In this document: in pieces, positions 1 through 10,798 of the stretch
How positions within the stretch are numbered: the first letter of the stretch is position 1
How the letters are laid out: the number at the start of each line of letters is the position of its first letter
Notes under the pieces: generated by a model
The model's input: the letters and a program-made list of their open reading frames with translations, nothing else
The model's database searches: none
Told to the model about the DNA's origin: nothing
Assembly (NCBI GenBank): GCA_019722365.1
Contig: JADFUC010000157.1
Location: forward strand, 62,001-126,000
From: Lithospermum erythrorhizon
Lineage: Eukaryota; Streptophyta; Magnoliopsida; Boraginales; Boraginaceae
DNA: 64,000 nt
Reading direction: 5' to 3'
Position numbers and translations under genes: made by a program

Positions 1-728
1 CATGACTCCTCATAAGAATTTTTTTGGTAATGGTTAAGTGACATTTTATATGAAATTTAAGTGGGAGAAGATCCTCATTAGACATGTCAGGTTCAAATAA
101 AGAATTTATCTAATTTCAGTTTATTCACTTTTAAACTCCATGACATTTATCATATATAACTGTCATATCGAGCTTAATCCATATTGTACATCAAATAGAT
201 ACAGATCACCTTACTAAGGTAAACGATTACGACCATACCATCGGCAACTCAAATATGTTAAGGTTCTTTTCCTTAGTAACTTGTATATCACATATATACA
301 ATGATCTGTATCGTTAAGCTCCCACAGACCTTTTGAACTCTTAATTCATCTTCTTTCTCCAAAGAAGATTCTTACTCATTTTATACCCAAATATCTCAAG
401 TTCATAACTTGAATATTAGTAGTATACTAGTTTTTCATTTATTCTAGCTTTAGAGACGTGAGTGCCCCATAGAAATGTCAAGTACCTATCTTTGACGGAT
501 TATTACTTAGGAACATTTTTTGCTCACGACAGAATGCAGATATCAAGTACCCATTCATATTGAATCATTACTAAGGAACATCCATTCTCTCATGTCTCAT
601 AACTAGAAGAAAACTTATGAAATAGATCTAAACATAGTATGTACTTGTTCATGATCTCAGTATTTCATATCAAATGATTTTGTGCAAGAGTCTGATTCAT
701 TCATACTGTTATGAATAATCTATATAAA
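1..728. other. AT-rich stretch without a recognisable gene
   Basis: I see no coding sequence here. There is an imperfect direct repeat of about 40 bp (roughly 477-517 and 541-580, sharing TCAAGTACC and a TTACT(A/T)AGGAAC end) and a loose inverted repeat around GATACAGATCA (near 199 and 305). The stretch could be the tail of an older LTR element, but no LTR end, PBS or PPT is visible. Confidence 0.5.
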
Positions 729-872
729 TGTATTATTGTATAAACGATAGTAAATATTTACCACATATTATTATATTGGGCTAGCCCGAAGGATTTGTAG
801 AATATTAGCCTAAATTTTATATATAGGCTAGATATCTCATTGTAATGGTTGTCACTCAATTATAATCTTACA
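729..872 (+). repeat. 5' LTR of copia element C0
   Basis: This short LTR begins TGTATTATTG and ends CTTACA, directly in front of a PBS. It aligns over its whole length with 18950-19102, including the shared 15-mer ATTGTAATGGTTGTC near the 3' end. The similarity of the two LTRs is only moderate, so the insertion is old. About 144 bp is short but within the range for plant copia elements. The 5 bases before it (ATAAA) and those around 19103 (ATAAG, offset by one) could be a decayed target duplication. Confidence 0.75.
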
Positions 873-887
873 TGGGTATTAGAGCCT
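873..887 (+). other. primer-binding site of C0 (tRNA-iMet type)
   Basis: TGGGTATTAGAGCC follows the LTR end directly. Plant copia elements normally carry TGGTATCAGAGC here, complementary to the 3' end of initiator tRNA-Met. One inserted G and a C-to-T change are the only differences. It marks the start of minus-strand synthesis and fixes the LTR boundary. Confidence 0.8.
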
Positions 888-1027
888 AAAAGATCCTTAC
901 CTTAATTTTCTTTTCTTCCTCCCATCTACTCACGCTCGAACTCACAGTGACCAAAGTCATATATCAAACCTTTGCAATCGTCACTTTATTTCTCCTTATC
1001 CTATACTATTAGTCCAATTTCTTCATC

Positions 1028-1900
1028 ATGGCCAAAGGAACCAATAAAAACTTTACCCCACCCACCAACAATAAATTACATCCAACTATTTCAATCTCCA
1101 ACATCCATCTTCATTTTCCTATTACTCTTGAAATAGACAACGTGTTATACTCAACATGGGCCGAATTGTTTCAAATTCATTGTTGACCGTCCAAAGTGAT
1201 TCAACATATTCTTCCTCATCAAGATTCTGCCGCTTCTGATGGATACAACGAAGACTGGCCCACCCTTAATGTCATTGTGTTAAAATGGATATATGTTACA
1301 ATTTCTATTGATCTTTTGCATACTATTATTGAAGCTGGTGTTACTACTATGAATGATTGGAACCGTTTATATTCTATTTTTCAGAATAACTAAGGTTCTC
1401 GTACCGTTACCCCTCGAACAGGATTTCTCTAGTACGCATAATGTCATCGTTTGAAAAATCTGGCCGATCAACTCAAGAAGGCCGGTGCTCCGGTTCCTAA
1501 TAATCGTTTGGTTCTTTGAATGGTTCCGAGGATACCACAGAACATATAATAATGGAGTTGGTATGCTTTTGATCATCATCAGCCCATAAACTGGGCCAAC
1601 TCTAGCCCGCGCATTAACAAATCCAACCCACGCAATAATAGAGCAGGACACTCCTCCCTCACACGGACCAGCCTGTTCCAACTATGCCCAACCCTTGGCC
1701 TTGGACCCCTCCACCCTGCCCATATCCATCTAACAACTAGACCAGACGTCCTCCAACCTTTCATCAGCGGCCCTCTTCACGCACCAGCAAGGCTGGTTTG
1801 CTTGGTTCACGTCCACAGTCCCCCACGGCGGCCTCCTCCAGCCTGACACAGGCCTACTCACGCCCACGGATCGAACAAGCAATGCACTCCTTGGGCCTCA
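1028..1900 (+). pseudogene. gag: copia gag remnant (C0)
   Basis: The ATG at 1028 opens MAKGTNKNFTPP and continues to ISNIHLHFPITLEIDNVLYS and TWAELFQIH, the conserved N-terminal block of plant copia Gag (UBN2/Retrotran-gag). After a stop the frame resumes at 1196 with DWPTLNVIVLKWIY and LHTIIEAGVT, then NRLYSIFQNN. It shifts again at about 1394 to LEQ(E)FSSTHM-like and ADQLKKAGAPVPNNRLVL. The C-terminal part is proline and serine rich. At least three frameshifts or stops are present, so no capsid protein can be made. It lies just downstream of LTR and PBS, as expected for an element in sense orientation. Confidence 0.85.
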
Positions 1901-2256
1901 CTCCACCTAACTTCGGTGGATACGGGAGAGCGTCTCGTATGAGCTTTTCACCACGATCGAAGTGCTATAAAATACAAAAATAGTTGTTCAATGATGGTAC
2001 TTCCTATTCCCTATTAATATGGTGGGTATTGCCAAATCGACCCACTCCTTCTGAAATATCCTACGTGTTCCACAAGATTATTAAAAATCTTATCTCTGTT
2101 AGAAAATTTACAACTGATAATTGCGTCTCAATTGAATTTCACCCTTTTGGCTTTTCCGTGAAGGATTTTTGGACAGGTACTAGGATCATGCGATGTGACA
2201 GCGAGTACTATATCCTACCAACCAGCGTTTGGCGCTTATCGCTCCCGAACAGGTAG
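1870..2256 (+). pseudogene. pol: copia protease and GAG-pre-integrase remnant (C0)
   Basis: EQAMHSLGLTPP (from about 1878) is the usual lead-in to the copia aspartic protease. The active-site block that normally reads WYMDTGA(T/S)SHMS survives as nucleotides 1915-1945 but is shifted in frame by small indels, so the catalytic D-T-G appears only in another frame. From 1984 the frame reads HKIIKNLISVRKFTTDN and VSIEFHPFGFSVKDF, then MRCDS, the GAG-pre-integrase segment of copia Pol. Similarity stops at about 2256, where an insertion begins, and resumes near 3355. Confidence 0.8.
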
Positions 2257-2257
2257 C

Positions 2258-3350
2258 AAAATGTGCGTCCGCTCGGAAATGAAGTCAGCGGTTGAGTCGA
2301 TGCATGTGGCTGTTACCGCGGGCAAAATAGTAATTTCACATCCCAAAACATTTAAAAAAATAAAAAAATAGGATAATATATTTGGCACAAAACCCGTTAT
2401 TTCAACAAATGTTTATTTTCGTTTCTAATTATTTCCTTTCATGTTTGTTATGGTGCCAATTCGCTCGCTCATCAATTTAATTGGTTAATTTTACTCTAAC
2501 ATCGACTTCATTGGCCAAGTAAACCGTTAGTCGATCCATGTGCAAGGCAACGCGACTTTTCTCAAGGTAAAATAATATTTTCATATCCAAAATTTTTTTT
2601 TTGAAAAGTTTAAAAATTAGAAAATTATAACTGGTACTTAAAATTGATTTAGGGAATTTTTGCAATCTCGACTCTGAAAAATCATTTGACTTAAGAAGAG
2701 TGGGATGATTTAGGTCATCGATTCTCCCGCCCTTTTTATTAACTTTTAAAAGAAAAATTGGATGAGTTGGGTTATGGGAGTTCTCCCAGCTTTTTCATTT
2801 TTTGGCAAGCCCTAAATTAATTATGGGTAGTAGTTCCACTTTTTTTTTTTTAAGGAGTTTTTTAAATGTGAAATTAACTGACCTACGCCTACGGAAAGAA
2901 AGTCGGCGTCTTAGCGTGGATTGATGGTTGACTTCATGAGTCGAGTTGAAGTTAAGAGTAAAATGGACCAATCAAAAATTGGTAGTGAGTGAATGAGACC
3001 ACCAACAAACATGAGTGAGTGAATGGGAGGCAGTAAACATGAAGCCCATTTTTATTTTTTTTAAAGTGTTTTTAGATGTGAAATTACTATTTTGCTTTTT
3101 GGTAGAGAACATATGCATGTCATTAGATTTGACTAACCGTTGAGAAACTGCAGAAAGTCAACAAGCTGGAAATAAAAGAAACCAATATTAAATGACAAGT
3201 GAGTAAATGAGACCCTAAAATGCATGAGTGAGTAAATGGAGAACAGAGATAAACATAAGTGATGGTTCCTGCCTTTTGCCCTTGTTTAATTTTCTTAGAC
3301 GACTTCACTAATTATCTCTCGACTTTTCCCTCCACACGTAAATCCTAGAA
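2258..3350. mobile_element. inverted-repeat (fold-back-like) element inserted in C0 pol
   Basis: The left side 2281-2360 and 2400-2600 and the right side 2840-3040 and 3060-3270 are copies of one unit of about 200 bp, with right-hand copies in reverse orientation. The strongest matches are GCAAAATAGTAATTTCACAT at 2323 against its complement near 3075-3095, and the GAGTAAAAT / CCAAT block near 2490 against 2958. The two right copies repeat GTGAGT(G/A)AATGAGACC directly. The copies can therefore fold into a long stem, like a fold-back element or a MULE with long tandem TIRs. There is no coding sequence inside. I could not identify a target duplication. Confidence 0.6.
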
Positions 3351-3354
3351 TTAT

Positions 3355-4030
3355 TTTCCCGCATTCGTTATGTTTCGGGCGTTAATATGCACTTTCGATT
3401 TGCTTTTATAAATAAATAAGAAATGTAGACAATGGAATAAGTTCACTAATAATAATGTGTTTAAGTCTCCTTGTAATACTCACAGCATTACCCTTCAACT
3501 ATCATGTCCTTATACTTCCCCACAAAATGACAAAGCTGAGTGCACTCTACAGCTTCTCCGATAGTCCGCAATCCGGACGTCGTGACCAATACAACGTGTA
3601 TTTCTGCTACGGCGTCTGTATTTCTCCGTCTTCCGGTATCTTCCTAAATATTCTTCCTCACAAAAATCTCTCATACCATACTCTTGTTCATTTCCTTTAC
3701 AACAAACAGCCCACATACGATCATCTCCGTGTATTTGGGTGTCTCCAGGTCCTAAAAAGTTATTCCCCTCGCTGACATCGTAAACTCGACCTCGCTTTCA
3801 AGTACCACGTGTCTTTTTAGGTACCAGATCGACCACCGAGGATATAAATATTATGACACTGCAACTAGAAAAATAATTGTTAGTCGACATGTCATTTTCA
3901 ATGAAACTCAATTTCCATTTGCTATGTCTAAGACCACCCCATCCCCATCATACACTTTTCTCGATGAACACCTAGGCAGATCCACCATCCATAGCCACGA
4001 CCATAGCGCTTGTGCCTTTCAGCAATAAAC
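3355..4030 (+). pseudogene. pol: copia integrase remnant (C0)
   Basis: Conserved Pol blocks resume after the insertion. A GHPGVNM-like trace lies near 3370-3400. C-DNGTEFTNN survives at about 3425-3450, including the core Asp region of integrase. LSCPYTSPQN(D)KAE follows at 3500-3540, and LLHNKQPTYDHLRVFGC at 3685-3745. Later come VFLGY- and RKIIVSRHVIFNETQFPF-like residues up to 3925, then a serine/proline linker SKTTPSPSYTFLDEH. Many frameshifts are present. The order and spacing match one copia integrase interrupted by the upstream element. Confidence 0.8.
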
Positions 4031-4504
4031 CCCATTCGCTTACTTGTTCCATAGCGTCGCCCCGTGTACCCATGAAACACTTTCAAAACCCCACTTATGG
4101 CCAGCGCCATTCTGCCCGACTAAACCCCTGACCACAAAATTTCTTTATCGACTGGAACTTGACATGGCATTTATTGGTGTGCTTATTGGCGGAAACACCG
4201 CAGTGCCGATTTTCTATATAAGTGAAAACCACGGGCCATTTAAAAATGCCATATATTGTTCTTATGCGTGCGAAATTTCCATGATAAATAAAACTTTGGC
4301 GTGCTGAATTCGGACATGAATTCGAAAGAATTGTTTTATGTAGCGCAATCGAGCAACAGCGTAGCCAGGACACCGCCTAGCGATGGCTAGTTTAGCGTTA
4401 CCATAATGGGCAGCGATAAACAATACATAGGCGATATCGATCGCGGCATTGTATGTTTGAAATTGCAAAATAAAAATGTCACAAGATATTTGTAATATTA
4501 ATAA
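4031..4504. other. unassigned segment at the left edge of the 8-kb insertion
   Basis: Copia similarity fades between 4030 and 4130. The next 400 bases are less AT-rich than the DNA that follows and contain short open frames without recognisable motifs. I could not find a terminal inverted repeat shared with the right edge near 12000-12130. Confidence 0.35.
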
Positions 4505-5095
4505 TAGTACTAATTTCAAAAAAACATATTGTATGCAATTATTATATAATTAATTAGGATAAAGATACTAATTTTAAAAAATAATTATTAAGGTGATAAA
4601 ATTAAAAAAAACATAAAAAATAAATAATATAGTTGATTGACATAGCTTGTGTAAGTTCTTTTTCATAAGTTTGTACTTTTAACCAAAAATTTGAATAAAG
4701 GTACAATTAATATCAACCACACATCATATTTAATTAGGTGATAAAATAAATAAAAAACAAAATAAATAAAAAATATATTTGATTGACATAACTTGTGTAA
4801 GTTCTTTTTCATAAGTTTGTACTTTTGACCAAAAGTTTGAATAAAGGTACAATTAATCTCAATCACACATCATAATTGATTAGGTGATAAAATAAAAAAG
4901 AAAACATAATCAATAAGAAATATATTTGATTGAGTTGATTGACATAGCATGTGTAAGTTCTTTTTCATAAGTTTGTACTTTTAACCCAAAATTTGAATAA
5001 AGGTACAATTAATTTCAACCACACATCATAATTAATTAGGTGATAAAATAAAAAAGAAAATATAATAAAAAATATAGGTTTAAATTAAATTTTCT
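4505..5095. repeat. tandem repeat array, unit about 150 bp
   Basis: Three full units start at GATTGACATA in 4635, 4781 and 4937, with a partial unit before them (from about 4510) and an isolated copy of the start at 5267. Each contains TAAGTTCTTTTTCATAAG, TTTGTACTTTT(A/G)ACC and TGAATAAAGGTACAATTAAT, ending in TTAGGTGATAAAATAAA. Copies differ by few substitutions and by the length of the A-rich spacer. No coding sequence. Confidence 0.85.
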
Positions 5096-5519
5096 TATAG
5101 CTTAAAGTTTTCAATGTAATCGTTTTTATTTATATGACCAATTTCGGGTATCGTGCGGTATAAAAAAACGAATGTATATATGGTAATGGTAACATGAGGT
5201 ATTATTAGTTAAATGCAGGTGTACAGGTACACACGATATGTGCTCATATCTTTATTTGATTGAGTTGATTGATATAGCTTGTGTAAGTACTTTTTATCAA
5301 TTTGGAGTATAGATCTGATTATTTTAAAATAGTCATAATTGTTATCAAAATTTCAAACTTTTCGCGATTCGTCTACATAAATGAGGCTACCCGATTCATT
5401 TTTTTCGCTGGCAGCAATACGACTACATTATTAATTTTTACAAATAAGTCAACCCGGCTCAAACAAATAAGGAAGGACAAGCCAAAAGAAAGCTAGAAAT
5501 AATAAAGGGTGAAGAAACC
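5096..5519. other. AT-rich spacer with a stray 150-bp repeat start
   Basis: There is no gene. One further copy of the GATTGA(C/T)ATAGCTTGTGTAAG repeat start lies at 5267, about 330 bp after the previous one, so a unit between them has been lost or has diverged. Confidence 0.4.
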
Positions 5520-5839
5520 TGGGTTTTTTTGAAGTTAGGAGTTTTGAAGTAGTCCGGTACGATGGAAAAAAGAAATTTCAAATAACTTCCGTCTTTGTGG
5601 CGTCCGGAGATATTGGAAGGCAAATTAATAAAAAATATTATACGACCTTGGCCGTTTCGATGTCATGATCGAGAAAGAAAAAGAAAAATACAATGAAGAC
5701 AAATGTGTTTTCTTACGCTTTGAAAGAATGGGCGGACTGCATACAGGCGGACATTAAGGTCGGGGAAACACTCACGTTCAAGGTTGATGAGAAACAATAT
5801 AGAGACAATGCTTGGATAGAGTTCACAGTTGAAATGTGA
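5520..5839 (+). pseudogene. possible B3-domain gene fragment
   Basis: An open stretch from the ATG at 5693 to TGA at 5837 gives 48 residues beginning MKTNVFSYALKEWADCIQA and continuing DIKVGETLTFKVDEK and AWIEFTVEM. The pattern W-D-x-I-x(3)-I-K-V-G-E-x-L-x-F resembles the C-terminal half of plant B3 (REM-type) DNA-binding domains, where GW..F....L..GD.L.F is typical. Upstream, 5550-5660 is open in another frame (VVRYDGKKKFQITSVF), which would suit the preceding B3 strands. It is short and broken, and it sits between two tandem arrays inside a transposon insertion, so it is probably a captured fragment. The family call is tentative. Confidence 0.35.
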
Positions 5840-7065
5840 TAATTTAGTGTTAGTACAAAACGATTAATTATTATGATAATTTAGTGTTAGTACTTAACAC
5901 TATTAATTAAAATTATATAAATTGTGCTAATTGTGATGGTTTATAAAATGAATGGCTTCAAAACCACCGATTAGCATAACCGACGATAACTTCAGACAAC
6001 ACTTACGTCCATTCTCTATCAATATTCAATATTCAAGTTAAAAATTAGAATGATATGGATACAAATAGAAATGGTTTGCAAAAAACAAACTTCGAACTCT
6101 TCCCGATCCATAAAATGGATTGCTCGAAATCATCGATTCTTGTGCGGAACCATTGATGGTCCATCGTGTATCTCACACAATATGGCTATGGTGTTCAATT
6201 GACACGATATGTGTAATTGATTAGTTATTAATTTATCTTAATTAGGCTCGCTGATATAAAATGATTAATTATTATGATAATTTAGTGTTAGTCTTAACAA
6301 CACTTTGATGAAATTAAAATTATATAAATAATTTGCTATTTGTGACGTTTTATAAAATGAATTGCTCGAAACCCTCGATTAACTTTATGCGAACCCAGAT
6401 ACTTTAGACAAACCGTCCATTCTCTATCAAAGATTTTGACAATCGGGGTTAAAAATTAGGCAGATATGGATCAGAATAGAATTGGTTCGGAGGAAAAAAG
6501 TTAAGGAACATTTCGCGTTTCATAAAATGAATCGCTCGAAACCATCGATTAGCATGCCCAGTCCCACAGAGCGCAACTGAGCTGACCGTCCATTACGTAT
6601 CAATATTTGATAATCAAGTTAAAAATTAGAATGATATGGATACGAATAGAAATGGTTTGCAAAAACAAAACTTCGAACTCTTCCCGATCCATAAAATGGA
6701 TCGCTCGAAACCATCGATTCTTGTGCCGAACCATTGATGGTCGTCGTGTTAATATCTTAAAATTTATACGTTCGATTGACCGCGATATGTGATACTGATT
6801 AGTTATTAATTTACCTTAATTAACGACTCATCACAATATAAAAATTATTAATTATTAATTATTATGATAATTTAGTGTTAGTACTTAACACTATTAACTA
6901 AAATTATATAAATAGTGTTAACTGTGACGTTTTATAAAATGAATCGCTCGAAACCCTCGATTAGCATGCCCGACCCCGATAACCTAGATACTTGCGATCC
7001 ATTTCTCTATCAATGATAGATGACTAAAGTTAAAAGTAGAATGATATGGATACGGTGGAAATAGT
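5840..7065. repeat. higher-order tandem repeat, unit up to about 590 bp
   Basis: GATAATTTAGTGTTAGT recurs at about 5875, 6277 and 6868 (spacing 402 and 591). ATAAAATG(A/G)AT-GCTCGAAA-C-TCGATT recurs at about 5946, 6109, 6356, 6525, 6693 and 6937. A full unit holds two half-related submodules: one with TTTATAAAATGAATCGCTCG and CATTCTCTATCAA, the other with AGAATGATATGGATAC and GAACCATTGATGGTC. The 402-bp interval reflects a unit lacking part of a module. No protein is encoded across units. Confidence 0.8.
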
Positions 7066-7074
7066 TTTCGCGTT

Positions 7075-8356
7075 GAGGCCCGATGTCGCCGGGGATATAT
7101 TTTTTTCGCGATTGGATCTGATATGCTAAACTCCTTTCCTTATGTAATACTAGGGATTGCACATACAGTACCAATTGTTATGGTCTGTCATTGCTACAAG
7201 TGTTGGGGTTTACCAGTGCTGGGGATACAATTTGCTATAAGAGAATAGATAATTATACATGGGTACTACAACTTGATTATCTCTTTCAGCGAGAGAAGTT
7301 TCAGTATCGTGTATACAATAGGGATAAGGCTATTTCAGAGCTCTTGAAATAGTGTTCCCGAAGAGTGCTCACCACCTTTGCCGGAGGCATATTGAAGTAT
7401 ATGTTAGGAAAAGAGCGTTGAGCATAACAGGAAATAAAATGTTTTCTGAAGCTTATATGAGACGTTTCAACGAAGCAATCTTGGCTCCTACAGAAAGTGA
7501 GTGGACTAAGCGTTGGCAGGTGATGGAGCAAGATTACAGCGTTACCACCCGGCCTTGTTGAAATTTACACAAAGTACATGGATTAATCCTGCACATGAGA
7601 AAGGTTCTTTCTATACTTGGCAATGACATAATCCTCCACTTTGGAACCACCTTGCTTGAAATAGGTACTCAATTAAATTTGAAGTCATTTCATTTTTTAA
7701 AATTAATTATTGTAGCAAATATACTTAATATATGATTCGTTGAACTCTCACTAAATATATTGTTCATGTTTAATTTTAGGGTTGAAAGTGAACATAGTAG
7801 GTTGAAAAATGGCTTAAAGAGTGCTTCATGCACATTCGACACATTGTTCAAAAAGGAAAACGAAATAATGGACATTCAAATAAACTCCATTTAAAGCGAC
7901 TATGGAAGCGATCAAGGTGGAACTTCTTGGCTGGATTTGAGAGAAATCTCATATTTTTAAGTGACATACTTGGTAATGTTTCACGTAAGGCTTTGGATCT
8001 TGTAAGGCCAAAGGCTATCTGTATTAAGAATGGGAAGTCATTGTAGATGGAAACAAGCGTAGTTTGCTACTTATAGGCGTACACACGAATTCATTGTTGT
8101 CGTGAACTAAATTTTATGGGGAAGCTCTCGAGGGCGGTATCAATTGTCTACATTTCATGATTTTTGGAAGAAGTTGGATATTGAAAATGGTAACAGTTTA
8201 GTGGATCCTTGTATCCCTAATAATGAATTTGAACATGTGTGGGATGAATTGCAGAAGGCTCCATCTCCTATATGGAAACAAATTTTCATGAAAATCAAAG
8301 AAGGATTACATCCAGAGTCTTGCGATCTAGATCATCTTTCGGATGCAAATCGCTAG
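7075..8356 (+). pseudogene. MULE (FAR1/MURA-like) transposase remnant
   Basis: Successive frames match a Mutator-like transposase. ATTGCACATAC near 7157 fits the first DCTY(K) block. DNYTWVLQ-like and LDYLFQREKF-like residues follow at 7247-7300, then NRDKAI, then LEIVFPKSAHHLCRRHIEV at about 7340-7400, the diagnostic P-x-A/S-x-H-x(2)-C-x(2)-H-I segment. TWINPAHEKGSFYTW-like and VESEHSRLK-like residues lie at 7575-7815, and an ISTFHDFWKKLD block at 8140-8170 ends the core. The position normally TDRD reads NRDK, so the second catalytic Asp seems lost. Several frameshifts and stops make it a pseudogene. The next feature continues it as an OTU-like domain. Confidence 0.8.
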
Positions 8357-8763
8357 CGTAGCAACTCCAATTCAAGAATACCGTGGAGTTGGGAGAAGAA
8401 AAACGTTGCGACATTTCGAGGTTTACGACAAACTTAACAAAGGCGACAAATGTTAGATTCATTAGCGTCCGCATAATCCAATTTGATAGCCATGCAGGAT
8501 CAAATTAGGTCTACGGCTTACCTGATCCACCACGAGGATGTCGTCAATCAAGTGTTCCACCAAAGGAGCCCTGTTCTACGTCAATCGGGTTCGTGATGCA
8601 GAGGCGTGGTGGGTGGACGAGGCAAGGGGATAGTAGATTTGCAAACTACTTCATACAGAGCCGATTTGATACGTTCATTGTCCCGTTTGTTGATGGATTT
8701 GTGGATGTGAGTGCAGATGGTAATTGTGGTTACCGAGCGATGGCGCTCCAGCGTATATAGTAA
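8357..8763 (+). pseudogene. OTU cysteine-protease-like domain fused to the MULE transposase
   Basis: From about 8640 the frame reads ANYFIQSRFDTFIVPFVDGF then VDVSADGNCGYRAMALQ. The D-G-N-C-G-Y-R-A core is the catalytic-cysteine signature of OTU deubiquitinase-like domains, with Cys encoded at 8725-8727. It lies in the same orientation about 300 bases behind the transposase core, and a Arg/Gly-rich linker (RRGGWTRQG) separates them, which fits the known plant MULE proteins that carry a C-terminal OTU domain. The domain is cut after MALQ by the insertion of an LTR at about 8764, so the helix containing the catalytic His is missing here. Confidence 0.7.
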
Positions 8764-10798
8764 TGAGAAAAAAATGGGCTAGAGTGCGGAAATTTGCCTT
8801 GAACTTGGCCCCAGCGTCATTACTTTTATTCTGATATCGAATATTTGTAGAAAGAAATTACTTAAATCAATTTCGGAAATTTTAGGCCTTGAGATGGATT
8901 TTAATTGAGATTATATTATTATTGGGCTAGTTTATTATAATGAAGAAAGAATTGAGGTCCTTAAGAATTTAATATAAAAGTTTGAGGTACAAATATAATT
9001 TTTGAAAACTTACGGTCAAAAACACTAATCCGCTAAATCGCCCCAGAAACCATTTATACAGCTTGTAAACTGACAAAATCCTTGTTCCCCGTAAAACCCC
9101 AGGCAATCGGCCTCGCCCCACGCCGAGAAACAGCCACCCCGTTTCCTGCGACCAGCAATGACTTCGCCTACATTATTAAAGCTTTGGGTGGCTCCCCCGC
9201 CTGTGAATCGAGAGGCATAGTAGCTTTAATTTAAGCTGAATCAATTATTTATTGTTAAGGTTAGTTCTTGAGATTAGTGGATTAGGAATGTTGTAGATTA
9301 AATGGTTAAAATGGGTTAGACTACATGGTGATTATTTGTTAAGATTTTGGTGAGTAATATTGTAGGCTTGATCGTAAGAGGGCAAAATTGAGACTAAGCT
9401 AGTATATTTAACTTAACGGTTGAAGTTTATGGTATTGTTAATATTGGATTGAGGATTTACACTATGTTGTTATCATTGTCATTTAGATCTTGAAGGATCG
9501 GATTGAGACTCGATTAGGAGATTCGGACTAGTGAGATTATTGTCGAGTGAAATGGTTATACCGTCTCACAGATTATTTTGATACCTAAAAATATATATTT
9601 ATAAGATTATGTTATCAAACTATTTTTATAAAGAAATACTTTTGTAAAATGCACTTTGAGTTATGATATCTCATTTTAACTAGTACTATTATGTATGTTT
9701 TTTAAATTGATCAAGCATGAAAATGATTTATGAAATACTTTGAAATTTGTATGTTGAATTGTGTGTGTGATATGGGCACATTGATGCGATGTTTTATTTG
9801 TTTTATATAATAGCTTGATATACGACTTTATTGATCACACGATGTTTTCAATTATGTTTTATGGAATTATTTTAAATGTGATTTCAGTGCTTGATCATTT
9901 ATGAGATCCGTTATGCATTGCAGGATATTGAGGGATACCCGAGGTGTTGTTCGAAACTTCACAAGCGATGGAGTCACCGGGGGAAAGTGTGACTCGTAGC
10001 CTCATTCTAGGGAGGGTGTCCTAGTTGCCCTTAGGTAGGGAGGAAAACCTACTCGTTGTCTAGGCCCCCATCCCATATTCTTAAATAGTGTTACCGAATA
10101 GGCGGGTTGTCTTTAAGTTTCACGAACTTAAGTGTGGTTTAGTTTTTGGAAGTTTCTCTGAACATAGCGTGGTTTAAAATATATGTTTTGATGATGCCAT
10201 TTTGCGAGCTTGTGAAACGTTTGAACATAAATGTTTTCAAATGGTTTGATTACACTACTTGATGTTTTAATTTCATATATTGTATATATATAATATAAAT
10301 AGTTTTGAAAAGTATTGTATATGTATGTATGCGATTCAGCGACCATCTAAAACGGGTTATTTACTAACACGTGGATAAACTACGACCCCCCACCATTTCG
10401 CGCCGACAAATTAGGATTGGATGCAAGTACACATTGTTGGATGGTTTGAGATACATTATCTTTAAATTTGAGTTTAATTTATTTCCTTTTGGTTTATTGG
10501 AGTTGTGTTATTTATAGACTTTATGACTTTAGAATAATTGTGTATTATGAGTTATACTTTAAAGATTTGGAGTTGTAATTGAGAGGAATTTGCCTTAGCT
10601 TTTGAGTATTATATTTTTTGAGACACCTTGAGTAGTTTGTGTAGATGTTAAACCCAATGATTGGATTAGATGCTCTATTTTGTTATATTGGAGTTAGTAT
10701 TGTCTATAGTGTGTATTACTGGTTGAAATCCAAGTAACGCCTTGCATACTCTCATGGAGTGTGCGGCGGTGTGACAGCTGTAGGTTCGGGTTGTTACA
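8764..10798 (+). mobile_element. solo LTR, gypsy-like, inserted in the OTU domain
   Basis: About 2.0 kb without coding sequence, starting TGAGAAAAAAATGGG and ending GGTTCGGGTTGTTACA. The end resembles the LTR ends elsewhere in the window (GGTCGTTACA, GGGTAGTTACA). Internal T/G-rich text with GGAGTCACCGGGGG and CTCGTTGTC blocks is typical of chromovirus-type plant LTRs. No PBS or PPT is attached on either side, so it is a solo LTR. I found no clear 5-bp target duplication (AGTAA left, TTTAT right). The exact left edge is uncertain. Confidence 0.6.

Noticed and set aside
8764..10798. Reading the 2-kb block in the OTU domain as an intron
   Set aside because: It ends with an LTR-type GGTTGTTACA and has no AG acceptor placed to restore the OTU frame; not fully excluded.
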